A stretch of DNA of 64,000 bases from Vibrio aphrogenes (GCF_002157735.2 NZ_AP018689.1:1893619-1957618), one strand, 5' to 3'. Positions 22,504 to 31,801 are shown, counted from the stretch's first letter. Numbers and translations: made by a program. The notes: generated from the letters alone by a model not told the origin.

Positions 22504-22545
22504 TTCAATACCGCTATCATCGGTTCAATCACAACAAATATGCCT

Positions 22546-23124
22546 TTATTCACTTGGGTGATTTAAACGCAATTGTAATTCATAATCTTGCATCAAAGCA
22601 TTGGCACGACGATGTTGTTCCATGGCTTTTGCTTCATTAGATTGAGGACGAACTGAATCTCTTGTCAAGCTAACGGGTTCCGCAGAGCCAGCAAAAGGAA
22701 TGGTCTGTAAAACTGGAAGCTGTTCTGAATCGGACGCTTGAGTGCTCTCCGAACCTGAGTACTGCTGAACCCCTAAAATAACCACCAGCGAAACACAAGC
22801 AGCCACCCCAACCTGGGTTAAATTGCTTAACCAAGCCGGCATTTTCGCACGTGCTTTTTCAGGCTTAGGTTGAGACTCAAACATCGGCACGACATTTTTA
22901 GCGGAATGCGTCGAATGGGCAGCTTCCTCTTCTAAGGCTAATGCTACCGATTGAGCAATATTCCATTCAGGTTTAGCAGGCGTGTCACCTCGAAGCGTGT
23001 CACCAATCAAGTGATAATGATCCCAAGATTGCAAGGCTTCTTCATCTTGCTCCATCTCTGAAATCAAAGCTTGATCCACTAGCTCGCCATCCATTAGAGC
23101 TGAGATCTGCTGTTTATTGGTCAT
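22546..23124 (-). CDS. rseA: Anti-sigma-E factor RseA
   Basis: RseA is a single-pass inner-membrane protein that holds sigma-E inactive until cleaved by DegS and RseP. The N-terminal cytoplasmic domain begins NKQQISALMDGELVD, as in known RseA proteins; a membrane segment lies at about residues 100-120. I start it at the ATG at 23124, because GGTGAG stands 5 nt upstream and the homologous N-terminus begins there. An in-frame ATG at 23136 would add four residues. It follows rpoE by about 25 bp. Confidence 0.94.
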   Translation of the reverse strand: MTNKQQISALMDGELVDQALISEMEQDEEALQSWDHYHLIGDTLRGDTPAKPEWNIAQSVALALEEEAAHSTHSAKNVVPMFESQPKPEKARAKMPAWLSNLTQVGVAACVSLVVILGVQQYSGSESTQASDSEQLPVLQTIPFAGSAEPVSLTRDSVRPQSNEAKAMEQHRRANALMQDYELQLRLNHPSE

Positions 23125-23149
23125 TTTACTCACCATTTATATTCACAGG

Positions 23150-23728
23150 TTATCGCTGAATCAGTGGACGAATTTTCTTTTCCACTGCATCGCGAGCTCG
23201 GAAAATCCGAGAGCGAACTGTCCCTACAGGGCAGTCCATGACTTCTGCAATTTCTTCATAACTCAAGCCATCGAGTTCACGTAAAGTCATTGCCGTTTTT
23301 AAATCTTCAGGCAGTGCTTCAATTGCATGAAAAACTACCTGCTTTAATTCTTCTGACAACGTTAAGTTCTCAGGGTTCGATATTTCTTTTAATGCACTAC
23401 CCGATTCATAATATTCCGCTTCATCCGCATCGACATCACTGGCCGGAGGGCGACGTGATTGAGCGACGATATGATTCTTCGCGGTATTGACTGCAATACG
23501 ATAAAGCCAAGTATAGAACGCACTTTCCCCTCGAAAGTTAGGTAACGCTCGATAAGCTTTGATAAAGGCTTCTTGAGCCACATCAGGCACATCGCCAGAA
23601 TTCTTAATATAGCGAGAAATCAAACTGCAGACTTTATTTTGATACTTAATGACCAAAAGGTTGAAAGCTTGTTTATCTCCGTTTTGCACTCGCTCAATTA
23701 AAACTTGATCAGTTAACTGCTCGCTCAT
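23150..23728 (-). CDS. rpoE: RNA polymerase sigma factor RpoE (sigma-E)
   Basis: RpoE directs transcription of the envelope stress regulon. The protein (192 residues from the ATG at 23728) begins SEQLTDQVLIERVQ and has region 2 (FRGESAFYTWLYRIAVNTAKN) and region 4 (LDGLSYEEIAEVMDCPVGTVRSR, split here by description only) in the expected places. A GTG three codons upstream is open but the family start is the ATG. It heads rpoE-rseA-rseB-rseC, and a candidate autoregulatory promoter lies at 23898-23925. Confidence 0.97.
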   Translation of the reverse strand: MSEQLTDQVLIERVQNGDKQAFNLLVIKYQNKVCSLISRYIKNSGDVPDVAQEAFIKAYRALPNFRGESAFYTWLYRIAVNTAKNHIVAQSRRPPASDVDADEAEYYESGSALKEISNPENLTLSEELKQVVFHAIEALPEDLKTAMTLRELDGLSYEEIAEVMDCPVGTVRSRIFRARDAVEKKIRPLIQR

Positions 23729-23737
23729 TTCGAGCAC

Positions 23738-24162
23738 CTACTCCTATTTGTTTTGCCCATGATCATCATGATATGAACATTTTTTATTATACTTAAAATG
23801 ACATTAAGCCTAATCGTTATAAGAAATCATTCTTACTAAAAGCGGCATTTCTCAATCATTTGGGTATATTGTAGTATTGATGTATCACCGACCACCATTG
23901 TGACATGTGGTGATAGGAAAAGTTCAGGTTAATGAAAAGATTTTCTATTGTAACCACAAAAGTGTCCGATATCGTCAGCGTAATTTGTTATTTTTTTCAT
24001 AGAAAAGTCAAACAGCACTTGCAAGACGGTTTAATATTTATGCATATTACTCTTTTATTACACACTACACACCCCTGATGGTCGGCGGTGAATCAACGAG
24101 TCAATCACATGGATGCGTATAGATTTTATCATCTATACCTGCTTAGGAACTGAATAAAACTT
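23738..24162. other. Divergent intergenic region rpoE / nadB
   Basis: This 425-bp AT-rich gap separates the divergent rpoE and nadB genes. It carries a candidate sigma-E promoter for rpoE (23898-23925), a short palindrome CACCATTGTGACATGTGGTG near 23893-23912 that overlaps it, and a 20-bp palindrome near 24118-24137 upstream of nadB. No convincing ORF or RNA gene was seen. Confidence 0.6.
23898..23925 (-). promoter_or_regulatory. Candidate sigma-E promoter of rpoE
   Basis: On the minus strand GAACTT (23925-23920) and TCACAA (23903-23898) are separated by exactly 16 bp. This resembles the sigma-E consensus GGAACTT-N16-TCNAA. It would give a leader of roughly 160 nt ahead of rpoE and fits the autoregulation known for this operon. 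It was judged by eye only. Confidence 0.45.
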
Positions 24163-25794
24163 ATGAACACAAATAGTGAACATCAATGCGATGTATTGGT
24201 CATTGGTAGTGGAGCGGCAGGATTGTCTTTAGCATTACGCGTCGCCCCTCATGGTAAGGTCATAGTATTAAGCAAAGGTCCTCGTAATGAAGGCTCAACC
24301 TATTATGCTCAAGGTGGGATAGCCGCAGTTTTTGATGAAGAAGATAGCGTTGAATCTCATATCGAAGACACCTTAATTGCTGGTGCGGGAATTTGTGAAA
24401 AAGAAGCCGTTACCTTTATTACAGAAAATGCCAAGGAATGCGTACAGTGGCTAATTGACGGTGGGGTACCCTTTGATTTAGATGAAAATGATAAAAGTGC
24501 CCACCCGCGTCATCATTTAACTCGAGAAGGTGGTCATAGCCATCGCCGAATCTTACACGCTGCCGATGCGACAGGCATGGCTATGCAAACCAGCCTTCAA
24601 GATAACGTCAATAACCACCCTAATATTCATTTTCTAGAGCGTTATAACGCCTTAGATTTAATTACAGAAGACCGTATTGGTGGCGATGCCAAAAAAGTGG
24701 TTGGCGCCTATATTTGGAATCGTAATTTAGAGCATGTTGAATCCGTCCGAGCTAAATTTGTGGTATTAGCCACTGGCGGAGCCTCTAAAGTGTATCAATA
24801 CACCTCCAATCCAGATGTTTCTTCTGGCGACGGAATAGCGATGGCTTGGCGCGCAGGCTGCCGTGTGGCTAACCTAGAGTTTAATCAATTTCACCCCACG
24901 TGTTTATTTCACCCTGAAGCTCGAAACTTTTTATTAACGGAAGCCTTACGCGGTGAAGGGGCTTATTTGAAACGCCCTGATGGCACTCGTTTTATGCCGG
25001 ACTTTGATGAGCGGGCCGAATTAGCACCTCGCGATATTGTCGCCCGAGCCATCGATTATGAAATGAAGCGCCTTGGGGCCGACTGCATGTATCTTGATAT
25101 CAGCCATAAACCGGCTGAGTTCATAGAAAAACATTTCCCTACCATCAATATGCGGTTACTCGATCTTGGTATCGACATGACCACAGAACCGATCCCGATC
25201 GTACCAGCCGCCCATTACACCTGTGGTGGCGTCATGGTCAATCATCAAGGTCAAACAGACCTCAATAACCTCTATGCGGTAGGCGAAGTCACTTATACTG
25301 GTTTGCATGGTGCCAATCGCTTAGCCTCTAACTCATTACTTGAATGTGTGGTGTACGCTTGGTCAGCCGCGCAAGATATTGTGTCTAAAATTGAACATGT
25401 TTCGTTACCTTCCACTCTGCCTTATTGGGATGAGAGCCAAGTCACCAATTCAGATGAAGAAGTGGTCTTGCAACATAATTGGCATGAATTACGCCTGTTT
25501 ATGTGGGATTACATGGGGATCGTTCGTACGAATAAACGCTTAGAGCGAGCATTACGACGCATCCAGTTACTGCAACAAGAAACGCATGAATACTACAGCC
25601 ACTTTCGCGTCTCAAATAACTTATTAGAATTAAGAAACTTGTTACAAGTGGCTGAATTGATGGTGCGTTGCGCTATGGAGCGAAAAGAAAGCCGTGGATT
25701 ACATTACACTTTAGATTACCCCAAGCCACTAGAAAACAGTGGCCCTACTATTTTAGAACCGGAAAAATTCCGAACCAGTCATCCTTTATTTTAA
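24163..25794 (+). CDS. nadB: L-aspartate oxidase
   Basis: NadB oxidises L-aspartate to iminoaspartate, the first step of de novo NAD synthesis, with FAD as cofactor. The 543-residue flavoprotein has the dinucleotide-binding motif [11 protein letters not shown] at about 15-25. It also has the substrate loop [20 protein letters not shown] and [15 protein letters not shown] near residue 385-400. Length fits the family (E. coli 540). It is divergent from rpoE, a conserved Vibrio/Escherichia arrangement. Confidence 0.97.
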   Translation: MNTNSEHQCDVLVIGSGAAGLSLALRVAPHGKVIVLSKGPRNEGSTYYAQGGIAAVFDEEDSVESHIEDTLIAGAGICEKEAVTFITENAKECVQWLIDGGVPFDLDENDKSAHPRHHLTREGGHSHRRILHAADATGMAMQTSLQDNVNNHPNIHFLERYNALDLITEDRIGGDAKKVVGAYIWNRNLEHVESVRAKFVVLATGGASKVYQYTSNPDVSSGDGIAMAWRAGCRVANLEFNQFHPTCLFHPEARNFLLTEALRGEGAYLKRPDGTRFMPDFDERAELAPRDIVARAIDYEMKRLGADCMYLDISHKPAEFIEKHFPTINMRLLDLGIDMTTEPIPIVPAAHYTCGGVMVNHQGQTDLNNLYAVGEVTYTGLHGANRLASNSLLECVVYAWSAAQDIVSKIEHVSLPSTLPYWDESQVTNSDEEVVLQHNWHELRLFMWDYMGIVRTNKRLERALRRIQLLQQETHEYYSHFRVSNNLLELRNLLQVAELMVRCAMERKESRGLHYTLDYPKPLENSGPTILEPEKFRTSHPLF

Positions 25795-25910
25795 CGGTTT
25801 CTATTTTAACGGCTTCAGCTATTTTTGGAGAGCGCGCGCTATTTTAATGGATCTATCGCTTTCAATAGACACTCGATTTAAAGCCGGTCGTCAATAAAGA
25901 TAAATGGATA

Positions 25911-25947
25911 AATAAGCTCTCTTTATAAGGGATGAGGGCTTATTTTT
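25911..25947 (+). terminator. Probable terminator of nadB
   Basis: AATAAGCTC pairs with GGGCTTATT (one G-U pair) around a 16-nt loop, followed by TTTTG. It overlaps the last codon of the converging ygfX. Confidence 0.6.
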
Positions 25948-26365
25948 GTTGAATACAACATGACAGCACCTCATGATCCAATACCAAGTTTAATCGTTTA
26001 TAGTCCTCTGGGCGCATTTGATGACGAAATAAAAACCAAGACTCCCCATTCTCAAAATGAAATAAAATCCCGAATTCACGCCAGTGTCTATCTGCTTTTT
26101 TGAGCACTAAATATGTTGGCTTAATGTCTGAATATTCACGCCCTAGAGAAGTTTTTCTCGAACGGAACCAAGATAACGATAAAATTATCAATAATAAGGA
26201 AGGAGTCAGTGGGAAGTGCGAAATAACTATCGCCCAAAGAGTTAGGTTACTAAGCAGAGTAAACCAAAGTTGGACGATAGGATTTCTATAAAAATAAAAG
26301 ACTTGTATTCGTGGGTTACGATTAACGCACTTTACTGAGATTGTGGGCAATGATGCGATCCACAA
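25940..26365 (-). CDS. ygfX: YgfX-like membrane protein (CptA family)
   Basis: The product is a small protein with two adjacent membrane helices (about 32-65) and a basic C-terminal domain with [19 protein letters not shown]. This matches the size, topology and gene position of E. coli YgfX/CptA. YgfX has been described as a toxin-like inhibitor of the cytoskeleton paired with SdhE, but its role is disputed. The frame has no ATG near its start: the earliest candidate is a TTG at 26365 that overlaps sdhE by 44 bp, so translation is probably coupled to sdhE and the exact start is unknown. Sequence similarity is weak, as is usual for this family. Confidence 0.75.
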   Translation of the reverse strand: MWIASLPTISVKCVNRNPRIQVFYFYRNPIVQLWFTLLSNLTLWAIVISHFPLTPSLLLIILSLSWFRSRKTSLGREYSDIKPTYLVLKKADRHWREFGILFHFENGESWFLFRHQMRPEDYKRLNLVLDHEVLSCCIQQK

Positions 26366-26582
26366 GTTTAGCGTGACCTAAATGCTCACTGCGCCCATGA
26401 CCCATAATCCAAGTAAATAAATCCGGATCATCACACTCAAGCAAAGACACAAATTCTTGCTGCTCTTGTTCGTTTAGATCGTCAAAGCATTCCTCAAAGA
26501 AAGGCATGATAACGACATCAAGCTCTAGCATGCCACGACGACAAGCCCATTTTATGCGTGCTTTTTCTTCTGGTGTATACAT
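26322..26582 (-). CDS. sdhE: FAD assembly factor SdhE (YgfY)
   Basis: SdhE promotes covalent attachment of FAD to succinate dehydrogenase and fumarate reductase flavoprotein subunits. The 86-residue protein has the key RGMLE motif ([19 protein letters not shown], about 15-33), matching the RGxxE motif essential for flavinylation in E. coli. It lies next to ygfX in the same direction and divergent from ygfZ, as in other gammaproteobacteria. Confidence 0.95.
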   Translation of the reverse strand: MYTPEEKARIKWACRRGMLELDVVIMPFFEECFDDLNEQEQQEFVSLLECDDPDLFTWIMGHGRSEHLGHAKLVDRIIAHNLSKVR

Positions 26583-26756
26583 ATTGATTCCATCTCATAA
26601 TTTATCTGAAATGAGTTTATCAGTTGGTGAGGTGAGCAACCAGTATCGTTATCACAGACTGAGTAACAATCATAACAAATGCTGACAAAAATCAATTCCA
26701 CCATTACCATGTAAGCACTTCCATGCATCATTTTTATATTGCACAAGGACATTAGA

Positions 26757-27737
26757 ATGAATTTGAGCGAACATTTTCCCCCTTACCCACTCTCATCAAA
26801 CCAAACATTGCCCGAGTTGGTGTTATGTCACTTACCCTCATGGGGAGCGATTACTCTGTATGGTGAAGACAAGAAATCCTACCTTCAAGGTCAAGTGACT
26901 TGTGATGTAGTCTCTCTTGAGAATAACCAATCAACTTTAGGCGCACACTGTGATGCCAAAGGAAAAATGTTATCGGCTTTTCGTCTTTTTCATCACCGTG
27001 GTGGTTACGCTTTATTTCAAGCTCAATCTGCGATTGAAAAAGAACTCTCTGAAATAAAAAAATACGCTATTTTTTCTAAAGTTACGATTGAGAAAAGTCA
27101 TGAGATTTTTCTGGGGGTTTTAGGCAGCCAGGCCAATTCAACCATCGAAAAACTGACCGGACAAACTGTGGCAACCAGCATTAACCAAGTGATCTCATTT
27201 GAGTTAGGGACTGCGGTACAAATCAGTGCCCAACGTTGGCTCATCATGCTGAATGCAGAGCAACTCTCCACATTACTTGACCAATGTCAGGGCGCAATTT
27301 TATCAGATGAAGCGCTATGGGATTATGCCGATGTCATGGAAGGGTTGCCACGAGTTAACCAACATGAACAATTGGAACATATTCCACAAGCCATGAACCT
27401 ACAAGCGCTAGGTGGTATTTCATTTACAAAAGGATGCTACACCGGACAAGAAACCATTGCACGAGCCAAATATCGAGGCATTAATAAGCGAGCACTCTTT
27501 CGTTTAAAAGGCACGCTTTCTAGTCAATTAACCGAAGATCTGAGCATAGAACGTCAAGTAGGTGAAAATTGGCGTAGCGCAGGTCAAATCAATTGCTATT
27601 ATCACTTTAATGATAATACCTTGCTAGCCCTGGCCGTTTTACCGAATAATTTAGAAACAGACACCGCATTTCGATTGACGGCGTTTCCTGAAACCATCTT
27701 ACACTTCGATCCACTCCCTTACTCACTCGAAGAGTAA
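26757..27737 (+). CDS. ygfZ: tRNA-modifying protein YgfZ
   Basis: YgfZ is a folate-binding protein that supports iron-sulfur enzymes such as MiaB; it resembles the glycine cleavage T-protein. The signature KGCYTGQE (Cys near residue 224) and the N-terminal SYLQGQVTCDV are present. I chose the ATG at 26757, which has AAGGAC about 8 nt upstream, over an upstream TTG at 26739. That gives 326 residues, the expected size. Confidence 0.94.
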   Translation: MNLSEHFPPYPLSSNQTLPELVLCHLPSWGAITLYGEDKKSYLQGQVTCDVVSLENNQSTLGAHCDAKGKMLSAFRLFHHRGGYALFQAQSAIEKELSEIKKYAIFSKVTIEKSHEIFLGVLGSQANSTIEKLTGQTVATSINQVISFELGTAVQISAQRWLIMLNAEQLSTLLDQCQGAILSDEALWDYADVMEGLPRVNQHEQLEHIPQAMNLQALGGISFTKGCYTGQETIARAKYRGINKRALFRLKGTLSSQLTEDLSIERQVGENWRSAGQINCYYHFNDNTLLALAVLPNNLETDTAFRLTAFPETILHFDPLPYSLEE

Positions 27738-27752
27738 GATTTTCCCCCAAGC

Positions 27753-27790
27753 TTCACTCGCCCCTATTCAGATTGATGTGGGGCGAATTT
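27753..27790 (+). terminator. Probable terminator of ygfZ
   Basis: TCGCCCC pairs with GGGGCGA around a 15-nt loop shortly after the ygfZ stop. The following sequence (ATTTAATG) has only a short T run, so strength is uncertain. Confidence 0.5.
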
Positions 27791-27953
27791 AATGCATCAT
27801 TATCTGCAAAAATAAAACATTACATCTGCAAAAAGTAAAACACTACACATAAAACAGCGATCAACATCACATAATAACAACACGAAGCGGGAATTTTTAA
27901 TCACATTTGATGAATAATTATTGATCTAGCGTATTTTCCAGTATGATGATTTT

Positions 27954-28092
27954 GCCCATCTTAGCTTAAGGTTTCATTTGAGACTTGGCTGGATGAGTAA
28001 AGTGTAATGTTGGTCATATCAACGTTATCCACTTTGTATAATGCATCTGTGACTATTTGCCCACACTTTGAGGTGTGGGTATTTTTTTATCT
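27954..28092 (+). ncRNA. Candidate small RNA between ygfZ and ytfK
   Basis: A 540-bp gap without an ORF ends in a strong intrinsic terminator at 28059-28090 that serves no visible gene. Upstream there is a promoter-like pair, TATTGA (27919) or TTGATC (27921) and TATGAT (27942-27947). The transcript would contain a long hairpin in which AAAGTG-TAATGTTG pairs with CAACGTTA-TC-CACTTT (about 27999-28034, two-base bulge), then the terminator. I do not recognise a known family. The boundaries are estimates. Confidence 0.45.
28059..28090 (+). terminator. Orphan intrinsic terminator
   Basis: CCCACAC and GTGTGGG form a 7-bp GC-rich stem with a 6-nt loop followed by TATTTTTTT. The nearest upstream gene, ygfZ, ends over 300 bp away and has its own hairpin, so this more likely ends a separate small transcript. 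Confidence 0.8.
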
Positions 28093-28281
28093 TAATCATA
28101 GAGCATTAAAATAAAGCACTATTCAATCATTACTCAATCAAATGAAAATATCGCAATAAAGAAAAAATACAGATTAAAAGTTTGACCAACTTGTCATTTA
28201 TTGCATAAAAACACACAAAATTAACAATCGATGTCATAAAGCTCGGTATAATGAGCCCAAGTTACTATTAAGGATGTTAGT

Positions 28282-28482
28282 ATGAGATTGTTCCATAAAT
28301 ATGTACCTAAGGCCGTCGCCAAGCATGTGAGCCGATTTTTTAAAGGACGTATTTATATTAATGGCGTAGGTAAGTTTGAATTTGATAATGGCAAGGTTAT
28401 TATTCCCTCGCAACCTCAAGCCCAGCATTACCGTATGGTGAAAGAAATTAATCAAGAAATAAACCGCATTCGCTGCGTGTAA
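28282..28482 (+). CDS. ytfK: YtfK-like protein (DUF1107)
   Basis: The 66-residue product aligns along its whole length with E. coli YtfK, including the run VAKHVSRFFKGRIYI, GVGKFEFDNGK and the ending NQEINRI. In E. coli YtfK interacts with SpoT and promotes (p)ppGpp accumulation during phosphate and fatty-acid starvation; the same role here is inference. It is a single gene with its own upstream region and a terminator at 28505-28534. An ORF on the opposite strand across it is a shadow. Confidence 0.85.
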   Translation: MRLFHKYVPKAVAKHVSRFFKGRIYINGVGKFEFDNGKVIIPSQPQAQHYRMVKEINQEINRIRCV

Positions 28483-28504
28483 CCGTCCGCTATAAATCGG
28501 AATA

Positions 28505-28534
28505 AAAAAGGTAGATCATCGACCTACCTTTTAG
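28505..28534. terminator. Bidirectional terminator between ytfK and ubiI
   Basis: AAAGGTAG pairs with CTACCTTT around a short loop, with A and T runs outside. It lies between the converging ytfK and ubiI genes. Confidence 0.8.
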
Positions 28535-28560
28535 CTCCTCGCTCATCCAGTAAAGACACG

Positions 28561-29766
28561 TTATGCCTTTACCAATTGAGGCAGTTTTCCCGTAATGCCT
28601 AATGCCCGCTTCATCATTTCTTCTTTCATGCCTGGCAAATGCCCAATAAATTGCATCCCAAGACCACGCACTAGTTTTTTCGCGGGATTATCTCCCTCAA
28701 AGAGATCTTTAAAACCTTGCATCGCCGCGATCATTTTAGCCGCTTCGGCTTTCCGCCAACGCTCATATCCCCGTAGGTTACGTTGCAGCCCAATATCTTC
28801 GCCCTTTTGCCACAGAGAAAGTACTTCTTCGGCTAAACTGGCAGCATCCAGAAAACCTAAATTCACACCTTGGCCGGCTAAAGGATGAATGGTATGTGCC
28901 GCATCCCCGACTAAAGCAACTCGATTGGTCACAAAGTTTCTGGCATAACGCATTTTTAAAGGATAGCTACTGCGCTCACCTTCCAGTTGACATAACCCAA
29001 GTCGGGTATCGAATTCACTCGACAACGTTTGGTTAAATAGAGCCTCTGAACATTGCATCAGCATAGAGGCTCGATTTGGCTCAGTTGACCACACTAATGA
29101 GCATAAATTCGGCTCAGACAACGGTAGTAAAGCGATTGGCCCTTGAGGAGTAAATACTTGTCTCGCGACACCTTGATGTGGCTCTGTCGTACGAATATTT
29201 GCAACAATCGCATGATGCCCATAATCCCAATGGGTAAGAGGAATGTCTTGTTGCTGTCTCACCCACGAATTGGCCCCATCTGCACCAACGACTAATTTAC
29301 TCGATAACCCCTCACCATTATCTAACGTTAGCCATGCTTCACTCTCACCAATGATCATCTTGTCACAACGGTTTGGCATAAATAACGTCACATTATGCAA
29401 TTGCTTTACTCGCTCAAGCAGGGCTAATTGAATCACTCTATTTTCAACAATATGACCTAAATTTGATTGCGCCAAATCGTCAGCATGAAACGCTAAACGA
29501 GCAAAGCTATCTTGCTCCCAAACTTCCATTGCTTGGTAAGGAGCAAAACGACGCTCTGTGATACCTTGCCAGGCTTGAATATTACGAAGCAACCTTTCGC
29601 TGGCTCGACTCAACGCCGATACACGAGTATCAGGGAGCTCCTGTAAAAGACTCTCAGGACGATGCCCTTCAATAACCGCGATACGTAAATGGCTATCTGA
29701 AAACGAAGCGGCCAAGGCCAAGCCTACCATTCCACCACCAACAATGGTGATATCAAAACTTTGCAT
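28561..29766 (-). CDS. ubiI: 2-octaprenylphenol hydroxylase UbiI (VisC)
   Basis: UbiI is the FAD-dependent monooxygenase that hydroxylates C5 of the ubiquinone ring. The 401-residue protein has the Rossmann motif GGGMVGLALA at the N-terminus, the second FAD motif LVGDAAHTIHPLAGQGVNLG and the UbiH/UbiF family layout. It is separated from ubiH by one base, so the two are co-transcribed. The assignment of UbiI to this copy rests on gene order (ygfB-ubiH-ubiI) and overall similarity; the two paralogues are related. Confidence 0.9.
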   Translation of the reverse strand: MQSFDITIVGGGMVGLALAASFSDSHLRIAVIEGHRPESLLQELPDTRVSALSRASERLLRNIQAWQGITERRFAPYQAMEVWEQDSFARLAFHADDLAQSNLGHIVENRVIQLALLERVKQLHNVTLFMPNRCDKMIIGESEAWLTLDNGEGLSSKLVVGADGANSWVRQQQDIPLTHWDYGHHAIVANIRTTEPHQGVARQVFTPQGPIALLPLSEPNLCSLVWSTEPNRASMLMQCSEALFNQTLSSEFDTRLGLCQLEGERSSYPLKMRYARNFVTNRVALVGDAAHTIHPLAGQGVNLGFLDAASLAEEVLSLWQKGEDIGLQRNLRGYERWRKAEAAKMIAAMQGFKDLFEGDNPAKKLVRGLGMQFIGHLPGMKEEMMKRALGITGKLPQLVKA

Positions 29767-29767
29767 A

Positions 29768-30958
29768 TTAACGCTCCACTAACCCCATTGTGCGTTTCAC
29801 AATGGGCTGTTTGAGGTAAGGTAAATATTGAATGGCTAACAATCCAACATTGCGACCAACGCGCATCGCAGGAAGCTCATTAGAAAAACAATGAACAAGA
29901 CTCGATGTTAACGACATAGTGTATTGACGGTCTTGTTGTCTGCGCTGACGATAACGAGAAAGCATAGAATAATCGCCCACATCGCCCAAAGTTTGCTGCG
30001 TTAATGCGATTTCTTCTGCTAAGCTCAATACATCTCGGATTCCCAAATTAAATCCTTGTCCCGCAATCGGATGTAAGGTTTGAGCAGCATTCCCTACTGC
30101 CACAAAACGATGAGAGACTGTGTTTTCTCGATAGCGCAGTAGCAAAGGGTAACAAGCCATCTTCCCTACTTTGGTTATTCTTCCTAATCGCCAACCAAAG
30201 TCATGCTGCAAAGCCTCGATCACCGTTTGCTGATCAGCAGCCATCATGCTGTCAGCTCGTTGTTGTGGCATACACCAGACTACTGAGCTTCGCCCTTCCG
30301 ACATTGGTAAAAAGGCAACCGGGCCAAATTGGGTAAAACGCTCAAAAGCACGCCCTTGTGGCAATATTTGCGTGGAGACATTGGCAATCACGGCAACTTG
30401 TTCAAAATCGATTTCTTTTAATGGGATGTTTAATTGTTGGCAGCTTTCTGAAAGAGCGCCATCAGCTGCCACTAATAAACGGGACTCAATCTGAGTTCCA
30501 TCAGATAAATCAATATGGACTTGCTCAAGAGTTCGTTCGATATGATTGACTTTTGCCGGACAGAAATAATCTACATTAGGCGACGCTTTCAATGCTTGTT
30601 GATAAATGCGTCCAACATTATCTAACTCCACGACATAACCCAATGCCGAAACTTGTTCATGCTGAGCGGTAATATCTGCCAAACCAAGGTGACTACGGTC
30701 TGAAATTTCAATATCCGTGATGGAAGTGACAAAAGGTAAGAATTGTTGCCAAAGATTCAGTTTTTTCAGTATGTTAGCCGTACCAAAAGACAGGGCAATC
30801 GCTCTTGAATCAAAACCAGGATGACGTTTATCATCGTGGTTTTGATACGCTTCAATCACAGCGATATTCAGAGGGGTTTGACACAAACGATTTAACGCTA
30901 ACGCCAAAGTGGCACCTGCCATTCCTGCACCAACAATCGCAATATCATAAGACTTCAT
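29768..30958 (-). CDS. ubiH: 2-octaprenyl-6-methoxyphenol hydroxylase UbiH
   Basis: UbiH is the FAD-dependent hydroxylase acting at C1 of the ubiquinone ring. The 396-residue protein has GAGMAGATLALAL at the N-terminus and VGNAAQTLHPIAGQGFNLGI for the FAD ribityl site. It follows ygfB by 23 bp. In E. coli pepP lies between ygfB and ubiH; no pepP is present here. Confidence 0.91.
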   Translation of the reverse strand: MKSYDIAIVGAGMAGATLALALNRLCQTPLNIAVIEAYQNHDDKRHPGFDSRAIALSFGTANILKKLNLWQQFLPFVTSITDIEISDRSHLGLADITAQHEQVSALGYVVELDNVGRIYQQALKASPNVDYFCPAKVNHIERTLEQVHIDLSDGTQIESRLLVAADGALSESCQQLNIPLKEIDFEQVAVIANVSTQILPQGRAFERFTQFGPVAFLPMSEGRSSVVWCMPQQRADSMMAADQQTVIEALQHDFGWRLGRITKVGKMACYPLLLRYRENTVSHRFVAVGNAAQTLHPIAGQGFNLGIRDVLSLAEEIALTQQTLGDVGDYSMLSRYRQRRQQDRQYTMSLTSSLVHCFSNELPAMRVGRNVGLLAIQYLPYLKQPIVKRTMGLVER

Positions 30959-30981
30959 ATTACCGCCTAACCCCTTTATCC

Positions 30982-31551
30982 TTAATGAATGGTTTTATTT
31001 TTCACCGCGTCTAATGGTTTTGCCCCAAGATCGGAATGAATAGTCAGAACGCACACTTTCACATGCTCAATCACTTGCTCGAGTAAAATAGCTTGTTCGT
31101 TCAAATCATCTTCTTCATCGATACCTAATTTAGCAATTTCTTCTAAATCTGCGAGTGCTTCTTTCGTTTCAGCTGATAACTTAGATAACTGAGAACCGGC
31201 TAATCCAATACCTGAAATAAAGTGATTAACCCAATCAGAAACGGCATCGGCATAATTTAATAACTCATCTTCTTCAGGAAGCAGCATGGTCAGTTCCATA
31301 CTCGTGCCACTCAATTCTTTCACCGCATACGCAAAAATGGATTCAGCAAGATTTGCTGCGTTTACCGGCCAGCCCATACCATCATTGGTATAATCAAATA
31401 AAATGGTTTTCCAGTTATCATTATCTGGCTTCATTCCCCCGCTCAACATCCCGGCAATTAATCCTTGTAGCTCCGCAGGAGTAACAGAGAGTGCCGCAGT
31501 TGTCAGTTCAACTAACGCTTGATGATAATCAGGTAGACTTGAATCGCTCAT
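30982..31551 (-). CDS. ygfB: YgfB family protein (UPF0149)
   Basis: This is a 189-residue acidic protein of the UPF0149 family, recognisable from LTPAEL-type GLIAGMLSGG, WVNHFISGIGL and the acidic C-terminal helix. Its E. coli counterpart has no settled function. I start it at the ATG at 31551, with GGAA about 8 nt upstream; the reading frame is open for 29 more codons but these are not conserved. It heads the ygfB-ubiH-ubiI unit and diverges from zapA. Confidence 0.9.
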   Translation of the reverse strand: MSDSSLPDYHQALVELTTAALSVTPAELQGLIAGMLSGGMKPDNDNWKTILFDYTNDGMGWPVNAANLAESIFAYAVKELSGTSMELTMLLPEEDELLNYADAVSDWVNHFISGIGLAGSQLSKLSAETKEALADLEEIAKLGIDEEDDLNEQAILLEQVIEHVKVCVLTIHSDLGAKPLDAVKNKTIH

Positions 31552-31801
31552 TATTTTTTCCATTCGTATTGGTGCATTTGCTGTGAGTATATCAGCCCCA
31601 AAAGCCTGATCGCTATTCTTAACGAGTAAATAACTCACTTTCTAATCGAATTGGTCAACATTCAGCAATTTAAATGCTAACTAGCTTGAAATACTTGAAT
31701 CTATACCACCATTTAGCCTATAGTTTCCCCTCAGTCGGGTAATCTTATTTTAGATCAGGAATAAGATTGCAACTTTCCTTAGTCATGAAGAGTACGCCAC
31801 A

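Noticed and set aside
26552..26752. 66-codon minus ORF between sdhE and ygfZ
   Set aside because: It overlaps the sdhE start and the promoter region of both divergent genes and shows no protein-like pattern.
28234..28455. 73-codon ORF antisense to ytfK
   Set aside because: It is the complement of a well-supported small gene and has no start signal or family match.
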